NCBI RefSeq assembly: GCF_013626205.1
Contig: NZ_QHJE01000001.1
Location: 1,364,001 to 1,428,000, forward strand
Source of the DNA: Hyphomicrobium methylovorum
GTDB lineage: Bacteria > Pseudomonadota > Alphaproteobacteria > Rhizobiales > Hyphomicrobiaceae
Reading direction: 5' to 3'
Length of the DNA stretch: 64,000 nt
Shown piece after piece: positions 25,048 to 33,476 of the stretch; the stretch's first letter is position 1; each line of letters starts with the position of its first letter. Under the pieces are notes generated by a model. The model was not told the DNA's origin. It ran no database searches and saw only the letters and a list, made by a program, of their open reading frames with translations. Both the position numbers and the translations under genes were made by a program.

Positions 25048-25529
25048 TGATCTTCGACCGCCAGTGTTTGATCGGCGCGAACGCGCGCTTTGATGACGAT
25101 GCCACTATCGGGGTTGCGCACGGAAACGATGTCGCCAGCGGCTCCCGACTGAAGTGGGATTCCGACGCCAACGATCGATATCGACTCAGAGATGTAGGAC
25201 AGCTTGTACCGCCGTCCTTGGACGATCAGTTCCTGTTCGCGCACGGCGGAACTCGGGATGAATTCTCCGCGCAACAAAGTGCGGCGCGCGACTTTGCCAA
25301 TCAGATCTTTTGGGTTCTCTCCGAAGACTGCGGGGCTTTCGGTGTCGCGCGTGAGATTGCGCGCGACAAGCGACTCGGCCGAGATCACGTCGCCGGGATA
25401 AATAACGCCGCGCGGAACCATAACGGCACGAACACCTTCGGCCGCGTTCACGGGCGTTGATGGTGCCGTGCCAGCCAACACCGGAGCGAGGCTCAGAGCC
25501 AGCCATAGGGTTTGCCGCATCATACGCAT
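25044..25529 (-). CDS. flgA: FlgA, P-ring assembly chaperone
   Basis: This 161-residue exported protein has an N-terminal signal sequence (TLWLALSLAPVLAGTAPS) and a SAF/FlgA-like domain with RGVIYPGDVISAESLV and the C-terminal block GDIVSVRNPDSGIVIKARV. FlgA is a periplasmic chaperone for FlgI. The start ATG shares one base with the flgG stop, and its stop overlaps flgI by 4 nt. Confidence 0.92.
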   Translation of the reverse strand: MRMMRQTLWLALSLAPVLAGTAPSTPVNAAEGVRAVMVPRGVIYPGDVISAESLVARNLTRDTESPAVFGENPKDLIGKVARRTLLRGEFIPSSAVREQELIVQGRRYKLSYISESISIVGVGIPLQSGAAGDIVSVRNPDSGIVIKARVRADQTLAVEDQ

Positions 25530-26317
25530 TAGCGCAGATCCCTCGTGATTGTGCTGAACATCGAGTCAGCAGCGGAGATGACTTTCGAGTTCATCTCGTA
25601 GGCGCGCTGAGCGGCGATGAGTTCAGTGATCTCCTTGACGGGATCGACGTTCGAATTTTCGAGATAGCCCTGCTGGATCTTGGCGTAGCCTGCATCCCCC
25701 GGCGATCCGATCACGGCGTCACCCGACGCAACTGTTTCGCGGAAAAGGTTTCCGCCGAGCGGCGCCAGTCCTGTTTCGTTAGCAAACTTCGCAAGCGTCA
25801 ACTGACCGAGAAGCTGCTGCTCGCCCGTGGCGCCGATGATTGCGTAGACCTGGCCCACCTGGTTGACCATGACGTCGCTGGCCGTATCAGGGACCGTGAT
25901 TTCCGGAACGACGAGGTTACCTTCCAGCGTCACCAACTGACCATTGGCGTTTTTGTTGAAAGCGCCAGCCCGCGTGTAAAGAATTTCGTTGTTCTCGCCC
26001 TGGATCTGAAACCAGCCCATGCCGCTCAGCGCGAGATCGTAGCGGTTGCTCGTCGGCGCGAGCGCGCCCTGCACATGGAGATTGCGAATCGCGACGGTGC
26101 GAACGCCGAGGCCAACGGTGTTGCCTTCAGGGATGATTGTCTCGTCATCGCGCGCAACTGTTCCTGCGGCGCGTTCCGTTTCATAGAGAAGATCCGTGAA
26201 CTCCGCGCGCGAGCGCTTGAAGCCGGTGGTGTTGATGTTCGCCACGTTGTTGGCGATGACTTCAACGTTCGTCTGCTGGGCCGACATTCCTGTCGCGGCA
26301 ATTGACAGCGCTCTCAT
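25529..26317 (-). CDS. flgG: FlgG, distal rod protein
   Basis: These 262 residues open [20 protein letters not shown] with the rod signature [18 protein letters not shown]. The protein ends with the axial helix [20 protein letters not shown]. FlgG forms the distal rod between the MS ring and the hook. It lies 10 nt downstream of fliE and overlaps flgA by one base. The length is that of a canonical FlgG. Confidence 0.97.
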   Translation of the reverse strand: MRALSIAATGMSAQQTNVEVIANNVANINTTGFKRSRAEFTDLLYETERAAGTVARDDETIIPEGNTVGLGVRTVAIRNLHVQGALAPTSNRYDLALSGMGWFQIQGENNEILYTRAGAFNKNANGQLVTLEGNLVVPEITVPDTASDVMVNQVGQVYAIIGATGEQQLLGQLTLAKFANETGLAPLGGNLFRETVASGDAVIGSPGDAGYAKIQQGYLENSNVDPVKEITELIAAQRAYEMNSKVISAADSMFSTITRDLR

Positions 26318-26327
26318 GGCTTAGCCC

Positions 26328-26645
26328 TCAGATCTGCATTCTGCTGATTTCAAGATAGGCGCTCACGACCTTGTCGCGGACCGCAACGACGGTCTGCAGC
26401 GTTTGCTCCGCTTGCATGACGGCCTGCACGACCTGCTGCACGGACGCCTGCCCCTTAATTCCGGCGGTGGCTGTTGCCTCGCCAGCTTTGATCGTCGTGA
26501 TCGCGTCGGCTGCCATCGCAGCCATCGTTTGCGCGAAATCCGACCCTGGCTCCGGAACACCGGCCGGCTTGGCTGTGGGCACCGTTCGGACGACGCCGCC
26601 GATGCCACCGATTTCCGGGGAGACCATTGCGATCGGCAAGCTCAT
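26328..26645 (-). CDS. fliE: FliE, hook-basal body junction protein
   Basis: The C-terminal half of this 105-residue protein (VVQAVMQAEQTLQTVVAVRD, then ISRMQI) is the conserved FliE block. FliE links the MS ring and export gate to the proximal rod. It overlaps the flgC stop by one base and precedes flgG, the flgB-flgC-fliE-flgG order of Rhizobiales. Confidence 0.93.
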   Translation of the reverse strand: MSLPIAMVSPEIGGIGGVVRTVPTAKPAGVPEPGSDFAQTMAAMAADAITTIKAGEATATAGIKGQASVQQVVQAVMQAEQTLQTVVAVRDKVVSAYLEISRMQI

Positions 26646-27064
26646 TACGACGGCCTCATCAGATCAATGGTCATGGAAACGAGTTCACGCACCTGCTTGA
26701 TGACTTGCGTGTTCGCCGTGTAGGAGCGCGACGCTTCACGCATGTCGGCAAGCTCCACGAGCAGATCGACGTTCGGCTTCTTGACGTATCCCTGCTCGTT
26801 TGCGGCTGGATCGCTCGGCTTGAATTCGAGTTCGTACGGCGTCTTATCGCGAGAAATCTCGTCGACTTGGACCATGTCGGCGCCGACGGACTCGTCCATC
26901 ACGCTCTGGAAGCTGATCGTTTTGCGCTGATAGGGATCTGCGCCGGGCGTCTTGCCCGTGCTCGACGAGTTGGCAATGTTCTCCGACACAACCCGCATAC
27001 GCGCCGATTGCGCGGACAGGCCGTGCGCTGCTGCTTTTGCAGATGCGATTAATGGATCAGCCAT
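26645..27064 (-). CDS. flgC: FlgC, proximal rod protein
   Basis: This 139-residue protein has the rod N-terminus with ENIANSSSTGKTPGADPYQR and the FlgC block GYVKKPNVDLLVELADMREA followed by RSYTANTQVIK. FlgC is one of the proximal rod subunits, exported by the flagellar gate. It lies 6 nt after flgB and overlaps fliE by one base. Confidence 0.96.
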   Translation of the reverse strand: MADPLIASAKAAAHGLSAQSARMRVVSENIANSSSTGKTPGADPYQRKTISFQSVMDESVGADMVQVDEISRDKTPYELEFKPSDPAANEQGYVKKPNVDLLVELADMREASRSYTANTQVIKQVRELVSMTIDLMRPS

Positions 27065-27070
27065 GAGGCG

Positions 27071-27448
27071 CTACCCCTTCGTGACGGACATCAGCATGCG
27101 GCTGAACGATTTCAGGATTTGCGTATTCATCGAATAGCCGCGCATCACTTCACCGGACTTCAGAAATTCCTGCTCGAGCGTGACGTCGTTGCCCGACACG
27201 AACACGTCCGCGTCTTGCGAATTCGATTCGTTTGCGGACACCGTTCCGTTGTTTCCCGGCGCGATGTGACCGGCATTGGTCGTCACCATCGCCGTGGCCT
27301 TCGCCATCTCGTCGTCGAAGCCCTGAATCTCGCGCGCCTTGTATCCGGGCGTATTGGCGTTCGCGATATTCGAAGCGATGACGGACTGGCGCTGTGCGAG
27401 CCACTCGTTTTGGCGGAACGCCAGGTCGAATAGTTGCAGCGGCTGCAT
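27071..27448 (-). CDS. flgB: FlgB, proximal rod protein
   Basis: The 125 residues contain the rod signature SNIANANTPGYKAREIQGFD near the N-terminus and the C-terminal axial helix EFLKSGEVMRGYSMNTQILK. FlgB is the most proximal rod subunit. It begins the flgB-flgC-fliE-flgG-flgA-flgI-motE-flgH-fliL-fliP run. The 94-nt gap before it is one of the larger spaces in this region and could hold an internal promoter. Confidence 0.96.
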   Translation of the reverse strand: MQPLQLFDLAFRQNEWLAQRQSVIASNIANANTPGYKAREIQGFDDEMAKATAMVTTNAGHIAPGNNGTVSANESNSQDADVFVSGNDVTLEQEFLKSGEVMRGYSMNTQILKSFSRMLMSVTKG

Positions 27449-27542
27449 AGAACGATCCCCAATAGTGCAATTTCGTTGTGCACGCGCACGCTTGCGTCGG
27501 ACTGGACAACTGGCTCAGAAAATGGGGAATCGGGCGGGCGCG

Positions 27543-27962
27543 TCAGTTCAAACGGGCGCCGTGCAGCGCTGCATGCAGGCGCTGTGTGTTGTGAGCTGGT
27601 CCGAGTGATTCGCCTTCAAACGAGATGTAGGTGATCTCGACGCCCGCTTCCTCGGCAGCCAGCATCAAGCGGAAATAGACGTGGATCGCTTCGTGGTGAA
27701 ATTCCATGTCGAAGGAGACGCGCGGGTGGGAGTCCCATTCGAGGTAGACGTCTCCCGAACTACCGAAGGCCAACGTCTCCGGTTTGAAGGAGAGCTCGAT
27801 CGACGCCTGCACGAGCGCGTTGACGCTCGATATCTGTCCGCTCTTCAGATAGCTCACGAGATCGGGAAGGTCGATCAAGCGGAGATCGGAGGCGACGCTG
27901 CGAATGCTGTCGCCAAGAATTTTTTCGCGAACCGCGGAATGATCAATGCGAAATTGCATCAT
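27543..27962 (-). CDS. Unknown protein within the flagellar gene run
   Basis: I do not recognise this 139-residue soluble protein. The N-terminal half is helical (SVASDLRLIDLPDLVSYLKS); the second half looks like strands (VYLEWDSHPRVSFDMEFHHE, VYFRLMLAAEEAGVEITYIS). There is no signal peptide or membrane segment. It lies 14 nt after flhB and 94 nt before flgB on the same strand, so it is probably co-transcribed with flagellar genes. A cytosolic accessory role is possible from context only. Confidence 0.6.
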   Translation of the reverse strand: MMQFRIDHSAVREKILGDSIRSVASDLRLIDLPDLVSYLKSGQISSVNALVQASIELSFKPETLAFGSSGDVYLEWDSHPRVSFDMEFHHEAIHVYFRLMLAAEEAGVEITYISFEGESLGPAHNTQRLHAALHGARLN

Positions 27963-27976
27963 CGACCGGCATCCTC

Positions 27977-29062
27977 TTAGGTACGTACGGTATTCGGGCG
28001 AGGGCGGCGCGATTGCAGACGAATTAGGATCTCTGCGAGCGCGCGGTAGAACTCAACCGGGATCATTTGATCCACTTCCACTTTTGCATAGAGGGACCTT
28101 GCGAGAGCCTTGTCTTCCACCACGGGAATAGAATTTTCTTCAGCGATGCGCCGGATCGTCAGCGCAATGAGGTCTTGTCCCTTGGCCACGACGCGCGGCG
28201 CACCTCCCTCGGAACGCACATAACGCAGCGCAACGGCGAAATGCGTGGGGTTGGCGATGACGACCGTTGCCTTCGAAACGCCCTGCATCATCCGCTGACG
28301 GGAACGCGACCGCGCGATTGACAAGCGGCGCGCCTTCAAGAGCGGGTCGCCTTCACTTTGCTTGCGCTCGTCCTTGATTTCCTGCGGCGCCATACGCAAC
28401 TGGCGGCGCCATATAATGTGCGCAACAGGCAGATCAAACACGACCAGCACGAACGACAGCAACGCCAGCGAAATGAGCAGGGCCACCACACTCTTTTGCG
28501 AGAGCGTGAGAATTGCAAACGGGTCGCTCCAGATCGCATTCGTGAAGTCGTGCCACATGTGCATCAGGATCATGACGCTCGTGGCGGCGACGACGATGAG
28601 CCGCAACGTCAGCTTCAAAAACTCCACCGACCCGGACATGCTGAATAGACGCTTCAAGCCTTTCGAGGGCGAGAGGCGGGACATCTGCGGCTCGATGCGC
28701 TTGAAGATTGGAACGGGTGGGTTCTGTAAGACAGACGCGAGAACACCTGCTGCGCCAAATGCCAGGAGAATAGGCGCCGCAACGCCTGCCGCGGATTTTC
28801 CAACGACGCTGAAGAGCATGATGACGTCGCTGCCGTTCTCGAGGCGCACCGAACCCGCATTGGCGAGCAGCCCTGTGAGCAGACTGCTGAGATGGCGCGC
28901 GAACGCCTGCCCTAACACTGCAATAACGAGCAACGCGGCCAGCAAATACGTGAAATTCTGTAGTTCTCGCGACGTCGGCACATTGCCGTCGTTGCGCGCG
29001 TCCGACATTTTCTTGTCGGTTGCTTCTTCTGTTTTGCTGTGTTGGTCCTGACCTTCGGCCAC
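27977..29062 (-). CDS. flhB: FlhB, export-gate substrate-switch protein
   Basis: This 361-residue protein has an N-terminal signature (KTEEATDKKMSDARNDGNVP), four membrane helices in the first ~210 residues, and a cytosolic domain with the autocleavage motif NPTH in VVIANPTHFAVALRY. Cleavage between Asn and Pro lets the gate switch from rod/hook to filament substrates together with FliK, which is also encoded here. It starts at GTG and lies 23 nt after fliG. Confidence 0.96.
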   Translation of the reverse strand: MAEGQDQHSKTEEATDKKMSDARNDGNVPTSRELQNFTYLLAALLVIAVLGQAFARHLSSLLTGLLANAGSVRLENGSDVIMLFSVVGKSAAGVAAPILLAFGAAGVLASVLQNPPVPIFKRIEPQMSRLSPSKGLKRLFSMSGSVEFLKLTLRLIVVAATSVMILMHMWHDFTNAIWSDPFAILTLSQKSVVALLISLALLSFVLVVFDLPVAHIIWRRQLRMAPQEIKDERKQSEGDPLLKARRLSIARSRSRQRMMQGVSKATVVIANPTHFAVALRYVRSEGGAPRVVAKGQDLIALTIRRIAEENSIPVVEDKALARSLYAKVEVDQMIPVEFYRALAEILIRLQSRRPRPNTVRT

Positions 29063-29085
29063 GATGCGATCCTGTCAACCTCAGC

Positions 29086-30090
29086 CTAGCCGGCGTCGGG
29101 GATCTCAATTGTGCCTTCGGACGAAAGTCGCAGAACCGTATCGACGATCGTGCGGCGCGCGTCGGCGATATCGCGCGGCGCGACGTTGGCGGGGCTTTGA
29201 AGTTCGGCCTCGGCCATGCGGCGTGCCCTCGGCGAAAGCGCCCCTAGCACCTGATTTTGAAGACTTGAGTCAGCGCCCTGTAGCGCGATAACGGTCCGCT
29301 CCACCGGGATGCCGTCCATCAGCACCGTCATCGCCTTGGCGGATAGGCGGATGAGATCTTCGAACTTGAAGAGCATCTTGCGAATGGCTTCGGCGTCTTT
29401 CGGCTTCGTCGACGCCAGAAATTCCAACGCCTCGGTTACGGCGTCCTTATCCATGTTGTTCAGGATCCCCGCCATCGCGAGGTGCTTATCGGTCGAACTG
29501 TGATCGTGATCGAAAAGCTCCTCATGCAATGAGGCTTCGAGGGCTTCGACAATCTGCGGCGAAACCTGGCCGAGACCGAGGATGCGCCCGAGCATGTTGT
29601 TGCGTTCGACCGGCGAGAAATTTCTCAGAATGCTTGAAGCGCGTTCGCTTCCAAGGCGATCGAGGTAGAATGCCGCCACTTGGGGCGACTGATTGCGAAG
29701 GTGAGCGTCGAGCGTATCGTCGGGCAGGGCCGCAAGCCGCGTCCACACATCCTGATGCACTTCGAAGCCGGTGCCGACATCCGCCGACTTGTTTTCGGTG
29801 ATGACATCGGTAACCAGCCGCTTGACGTCTTCCGGGCGGCCGACAAACGGCGTTCCGAGGCCAAGCTGACCTTCGAACTCTTCGACGATGTCTTCGAGAT
29901 CCGCGGCCGAGATCGTCGGCATTACCTCGGTCGAGCGAACAATCATGTTCAGCTCTTCCGGATTGAAATTTTTCAAAAGACTGCTGGCGCGCTCCTTACC
30001 AAGAGCCAGAAGCAGCACGCCGACTTTCTCCGGCCCTGTAAGCGGTCGTGACAGTCCAGCCTCCTGTGGGTCGGCGTCTCTGAGCGACAT
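29086..30090 (-). CDS. fliG: FliG, motor switch protein
   Basis: The 334 residues carry the FliG N-terminal domain (LTGPEKVGVLLLALGKERAS), the middle domain (LDRLGSERASSILRNFSPVE) and the C-terminal torque domain (FEDLIRLSAKAMTVLMDGIP, LSPRARRMAEAEL). FliG contacts FliF and the stators and drives rotation. It follows fliN closely (13 nt) and precedes flhB, as in the rhizobial fliM-fliN-fliG-flhB order. Confidence 0.96.
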   Translation of the reverse strand: MSLRDADPQEAGLSRPLTGPEKVGVLLLALGKERASSLLKNFNPEELNMIVRSTEVMPTISAADLEDIVEEFEGQLGLGTPFVGRPEDVKRLVTDVITENKSADVGTGFEVHQDVWTRLAALPDDTLDAHLRNQSPQVAAFYLDRLGSERASSILRNFSPVERNNMLGRILGLGQVSPQIVEALEASLHEELFDHDHSSTDKHLAMAGILNNMDKDAVTEALEFLASTKPKDAEAIRKMLFKFEDLIRLSAKAMTVLMDGIPVERTVIALQGADSSLQNQVLGALSPRARRMAEAELQSPANVAPRDIADARRTIVDTVLRLSSEGTIEIPDAG

Positions 30091-30103
30091 CGTCCGCGTC
30101 CGC

Positions 30104-30532
30104 CTACTTCACGGCTGGGGTGAGGTTGCCCACTTCGGTCAGGACAACGCCAAAGCGCGATGGGGCTTCGTTGAGCACGACGACCTCGCCGCGCGCGATC
30201 AAGCGGCCGTTGACCAGAATGTCTACCGGATCGCCGACGGTCTTATCGAGTTTGACGACAGAGCCCTTTGCGAGCTTCGCAAGTGTCGCGACCGGCATTT
30301 TCGCGGAGCCGAGCACGACTTTCATCATGACGGGAAGGCCCATGATCATCGCGCTGTTGTCGCCAGCGCCGTTCTGACCGGACATTTCATCCGAAGTTTC
30401 CGACATCATGCCGAAGGCCGACTTCTCGTTTTCCTCGTACGCGGCGGCCGTCATTCCAGCGAGAGCCTGATCGAAATCAGCTGCCGTAGCTTCGGCCCCG
30501 TGCTCCGATTCGTTCTCTGAACTCGCCGTCAT
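30104..30532 (-). CDS. fliN: FliN, motor switch protein
   Basis: This 142-residue protein has an acidic, variable N-terminus and the C-terminal SpoA domain: MKVVLGSAKMPVATLAKLAK, VGDPVDILVNGRLIARGEVV, and FGVVLTEVG. FliN forms the lower C-ring and binds the export ATPase regulator FliH. The length is normal for the family. A ~96-nt gap separates it from fliM upstream. Confidence 0.95.
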   Translation of the reverse strand: MTASSENESEHGAEATAADFDQALAGMTAAAYEENEKSAFGMMSETSDEMSGQNGAGDNSAMIMGLPVMMKVVLGSAKMPVATLAKLAKGSVVKLDKTVGDPVDILVNGRLIARGEVVVLNEAPSRFGVVLTEVGNLTPAVK

Positions 30533-30628
30533 TGTATCGTGCCTTTGCTGGGTTCGGCCTTCGCTCGGCAGGCCTCCGATTCGTGATCCTTACAGACGAA
30601 CCCTGCCGCAGCCTTGTGGCCCGCCGCT

Positions 30629-31651
30629 TCAGAGGCCGTAAAATTCATCGATCCCTTCCCGGCTTTTGTCGAAATCGTCTTCGACGCGCAGGATCAGCGC
30701 CTTGTCGCGCTTGCCGAGATCGCACCAGAACAGCGGTATTTCATCGGCGTCGAGGCGCACGCGCGACAGCGTGGTGCTCGTCAATTCCACGATCGATCCG
30801 ACTGCGAATTTCTGAACCTCGCCAAGCGAGATCGTGCGTTCCTCCAAGACTCCGTTCAGGTCAATGAAGGAGCGCGCTATTTCTTCGGAGAGTTGCTTCG
30901 ACCATTCGGAATCGCCGCGCGATTTCTGCTGCGGCATTGGGCTGCCCGCCGGATCGTTCTGGACAGGCGCGGAGAGCACGTCGCGCACGGGTTCGAACGC
31001 CGCTTGAGGAATGACGATGTTGATGATCGCCATGTGGCCGGGGAACTCGATGCCAAGGCGCGCAACGATCACAGTCGAGGACGTGCTGAGGTTCGGCTCC
31101 ATCTCGATCTCATCGACGACGGAGCGGACCTCGAAGTTCACATCGACAAGAAGCGAGAAGGCGCTCGACAGGCAGCGTGCAAGGCGCCGGAAGAAGACGC
31201 GCATAATATTGGCGTCGGTTTTCGTCGGTTTGCGCGGCAGGAAACCCGACGGCGGAAGAGCTTCTGCGCCGGACGCTGCTTCGACAAAGAGTGTCGTGGC
31301 GACCGGGTCGGCCATGAAGTAAAGCCAGCTGCGCCAGCGTTCCGTTCGTACGACGGCGGCAAGCGTGCCCGGTGACAACGTACACATTTCACCCAGCGTC
31401 GACGGCCCGAGATCGAGCAACTGCACCTTGACCGGCTGAAGGGCGATGGCACTGATGTCTTCAACGAGAATGCGCGGCAACTGCCCGAAAATCATCTGCA
31501 AACCAGGCAGACGGTCCGGGCGATTGTGTCCGGCGGATAGCGCGCGCTCGAGCGTCTTTTGTGCGACGGCCGTGCGGGCTGGACGATCGCTATGCACAGG
31601 GCATCTCGCAGTCCAGGCTCTTACGCCCCGTTGCGAAGCCCCGTTTTCCAA
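30629..31651 (-). CDS. fliM: FliM, motor switch protein
   Basis: This 340-residue protein has the FliM middle domain (LVDVNFEVRSVVDEIEMEPN) and a C-terminal SpoA domain (ISLGEVQKFAVGSIVELTST, DEIPLFWCDLG). FliM forms the C-ring wall and normally binds CheY-P through an N-terminal LSQDEIDALL-like peptide. I cannot find that peptide here. The frame opens with TTG and has only a poor ribosome site, so the true start may be a downstream GTG. It lies 28 nt after motA. Confidence 0.88.
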   Translation of the reverse strand: MENGASQRGVRAWTARCPVHSDRPARTAVAQKTLERALSAGHNRPDRLPGLQMIFGQLPRILVEDISAIALQPVKVQLLDLGPSTLGEMCTLSPGTLAAVVRTERWRSWLYFMADPVATTLFVEAASGAEALPPSGFLPRKPTKTDANIMRVFFRRLARCLSSAFSLLVDVNFEVRSVVDEIEMEPNLSTSSTVIVARLGIEFPGHMAIINIVIPQAAFEPVRDVLSAPVQNDPAGSPMPQQKSRGDSEWSKQLSEEIARSFIDLNGVLEERTISLGEVQKFAVGSIVELTSTTLSRVRLDADEIPLFWCDLGKRDKALILRVEDDFDKSREGIDEFYGL

Positions 31652-31678
31652 GCTCTGCTACTTCAGCCGAGAACGGCA

Positions 31679-32566
31679 TCACGCGGCCTTCCTGCTTTCG
31701 CTTGGTGCCCGGCTGCCGCCGCTGATGGTTGCCGCTTCGACGTCGTTGATGGTCGGGCGCTCGTAGGCGGAGATGGCCTTGCGTCCGTGCTCGATGGCAA
31801 CTTGCGGCATCGCGCCGTTCATGAATGCCAGAAGCGATTGCTTGACGATCACGTATGACCGGAGGCGCTTTTCGCGCACGATCTTGACCTTCGTCGCGAG
31901 CGGACCCACCACAGCGTAAGAGAAAAAGATGCCCGCGAACGTGCCAACGAGCGCCGATGCGATAAGGCCGCCGAGGATTTCTGGCGCCTGATCGATCGCT
32001 CCCATCGCTTTCACGACACCCAGAACCGCGGCGACGATGCCGAGTGCGGGCAGGCCGTCTCCGACGGCGACGAGAGCGTGATAGGCCTTCAACTTGTCGT
32101 GACGCGCGGTTTCGATTTCCTCGTCCATCAAGGATTCGATTTCGTGCGTGCGCGCGTTCCCCATGATGATGAGGCGGAAATAATCGCAGATGAAGGTGGT
32201 TAGATCTTCGTGCTCGGTGACGCTCGGAGAGCGTTTGAAAACTTCGGATTCTTGCGGCGCGTCGATGATCATTTCCATTTCGGCGCGCGATTTATCGCGC
32301 AGCTCGCGCATCATGAAAAACAACAGCGACAACAGCTCGATGTGCTCTTCCTGGGTCGGCACATCGTTGCGGAAGGCTTCGACGGTGGCCGAGCCGCAGT
32401 CCTTGATGGTCTTCATGGGATTGGCGACGACGAACGTGCCGAACGCCGCGCCGCAGATGATGACGTACTCCCAGGGCTGCCAAATCACCGTGACGTGGCC
32501 GCCCATCATGGTGAAGCCACCGAGCATGCAAGCCAGGGTGATGAAAAAACCCAGGAGTATGGTCAC
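31679..32566 (-). CDS. motA: MotA, flagellar stator protein
   Basis: This 295-residue membrane protein has four helices. The first block (LGFFITLACMLGGFTMMGGH) and the pore block (GDGLPALGIVAAVLGVVKAM) are typical MotA; the Pro of the latter is the conserved torque-related proline. It pairs with MotB to make the proton channel. The start is GTG with AGGGA upstream. It is the first gene of the long minus-strand flagellar run and is divergent from flgF. Confidence 0.95.
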   Translation of the reverse strand: MTILLGFFITLACMLGGFTMMGGHVTVIWQPWEYVIICGAAFGTFVVANPMKTIKDCGSATVEAFRNDVPTQEEHIELLSLLFFMMRELRDKSRAEMEMIIDAPQESEVFKRSPSVTEHEDLTTFICDYFRLIIMGNARTHEIESLMDEEIETARHDKLKAYHALVAVGDGLPALGIVAAVLGVVKAMGAIDQAPEILGGLIASALVGTFAGIFFSYAVVGPLATKVKIVREKRLRSYVIVKQSLLAFMNGAMPQVAIEHGRKAISAYERPTINDVEAATISGGSRAPSESRKAA

Positions 32567-32743
32567 GACGGAATCCCTATCACTCAGCGACCGTAACTTA
32601 ACTGCGCTTCGCCTTGCGCCGGGCTTGCCCCACGGCCGGGCTGCCTCCTAGCGTCAGCCTGCCACAAGTTCGTGCCCGTACGCTGGGGCAAGCAATCATG
32701 CTGGCCGGACGCGACCGGCCCTACCTGCTATGGGGCGCGGCAC
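32567..32743. promoter_or_regulatory. Divergent promoter region between motA and flgF
   Basis: These 177 bases must hold the promoters of the leftward motA run and the rightward flgF-fliI operon. GGCCGG (32703-32708) and CCGGCC (32715-32720) form an inverted repeat 24 nt before the flgF start. A TTAAC element near 32597 recalls flagellar class II promoters, but no full CtrA site (TTAA-N7-TTAA) is present. No firm promoter is called. Confidence 0.35.
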
Positions 32744-33466
32744 ATGCAGTCGAACATCTACGTTGGTCTTTCGGCACAGCTTGCCCTGCAGAAACGGCTC
32801 GACACCGTCGCCAATAACGTCGCCAACGCAAACACGAGCGGATTCCGCGCCGAACAGCTTTCCTTCGAGGAACTGGTTCAGACCGGCTCGGGGAAAGGCG
32901 TCAGCTTCGTTTCGAAGGGCGAAAACCACCTTTCGACGCAAGCCGGAGAGCTGATGCAGACGAAGAACCCGCTCGATATTGCGGTGCGCGGCGATGCGTG
33001 GCTGTCCATCCGGACGCCGACTGGCACGGCCTACACGCGCGATGGTCGGATGCAAATCAGCAAGGAAGGCATGCTGATGACGCTGGCTGGCGATCCTTTT
33101 CTCGACGCCGGTGGCTCTCCGCTGCAGCTCGATCCGGAAGGCGGCCCGCCTGTCATCAACAAGGCTGGAACCGTTGAGCAGGATGGCAATAATCTCGGCG
33201 CGCTCGGCCTTTACCGAATGCCGCGCGATGCCAAGCTGATGCGCGCAAACGGCGCTTCGGTCACCTCGAATGTTCCGCCCGTTCCGGAAATCGACTTCGT
33301 CAACAGCGGCGTGGTTCAGGGCTATGTCGAGAAGTCGAACGTCAATGCGATGATGGAAATGACGCATCTCATATCGCTGCAACGCAGTTTCGACGCCGTA
33401 AGCACGGTGTTGAACAACACCGAATCCTCGCTGAAGGATTCGCTACGGACGATTGCCGGATCATGA
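32744..33466 (+). CDS. flgF: FlgF, proximal rod protein
   Basis: The protein is 240 residues from the ATG giving the canonical rod N-terminus MQSNIYVGLSAQLALQKRLD. The frame extends 24 codons further upstream, but that extension is not protein-like. It has NNVANANTSGFRAEQLSF and the C-terminal axial helix SLQRSFDAVSTVLNNTESSL. FlgF is part of the proximal rod. It opens the short plus-strand operon flgF-fliI-unknown, with 10 nt to fliI. Confidence 0.93.
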   Translation: MQSNIYVGLSAQLALQKRLDTVANNVANANTSGFRAEQLSFEELVQTGSGKGVSFVSKGENHLSTQAGELMQTKNPLDIAVRGDAWLSIRTPTGTAYTRDGRMQISKEGMLMTLAGDPFLDAGGSPLQLDPEGGPPVINKAGTVEQDGNNLGALGLYRMPRDAKLMRANGASVTSNVPPVPEIDFVNSGVVQGYVEKSNVNAMMEMTHLISLQRSFDAVSTVLNNTESSLKDSLRTIAGS

Positions 33467-33476
33467 CGGGTGACAC

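Noticed and set aside
23815-25050. 411-codon plus-strand frame
   Set aside because: Antisense to flgI, whose protein is unambiguous; the translation is Arg/His-rich and has no motif.
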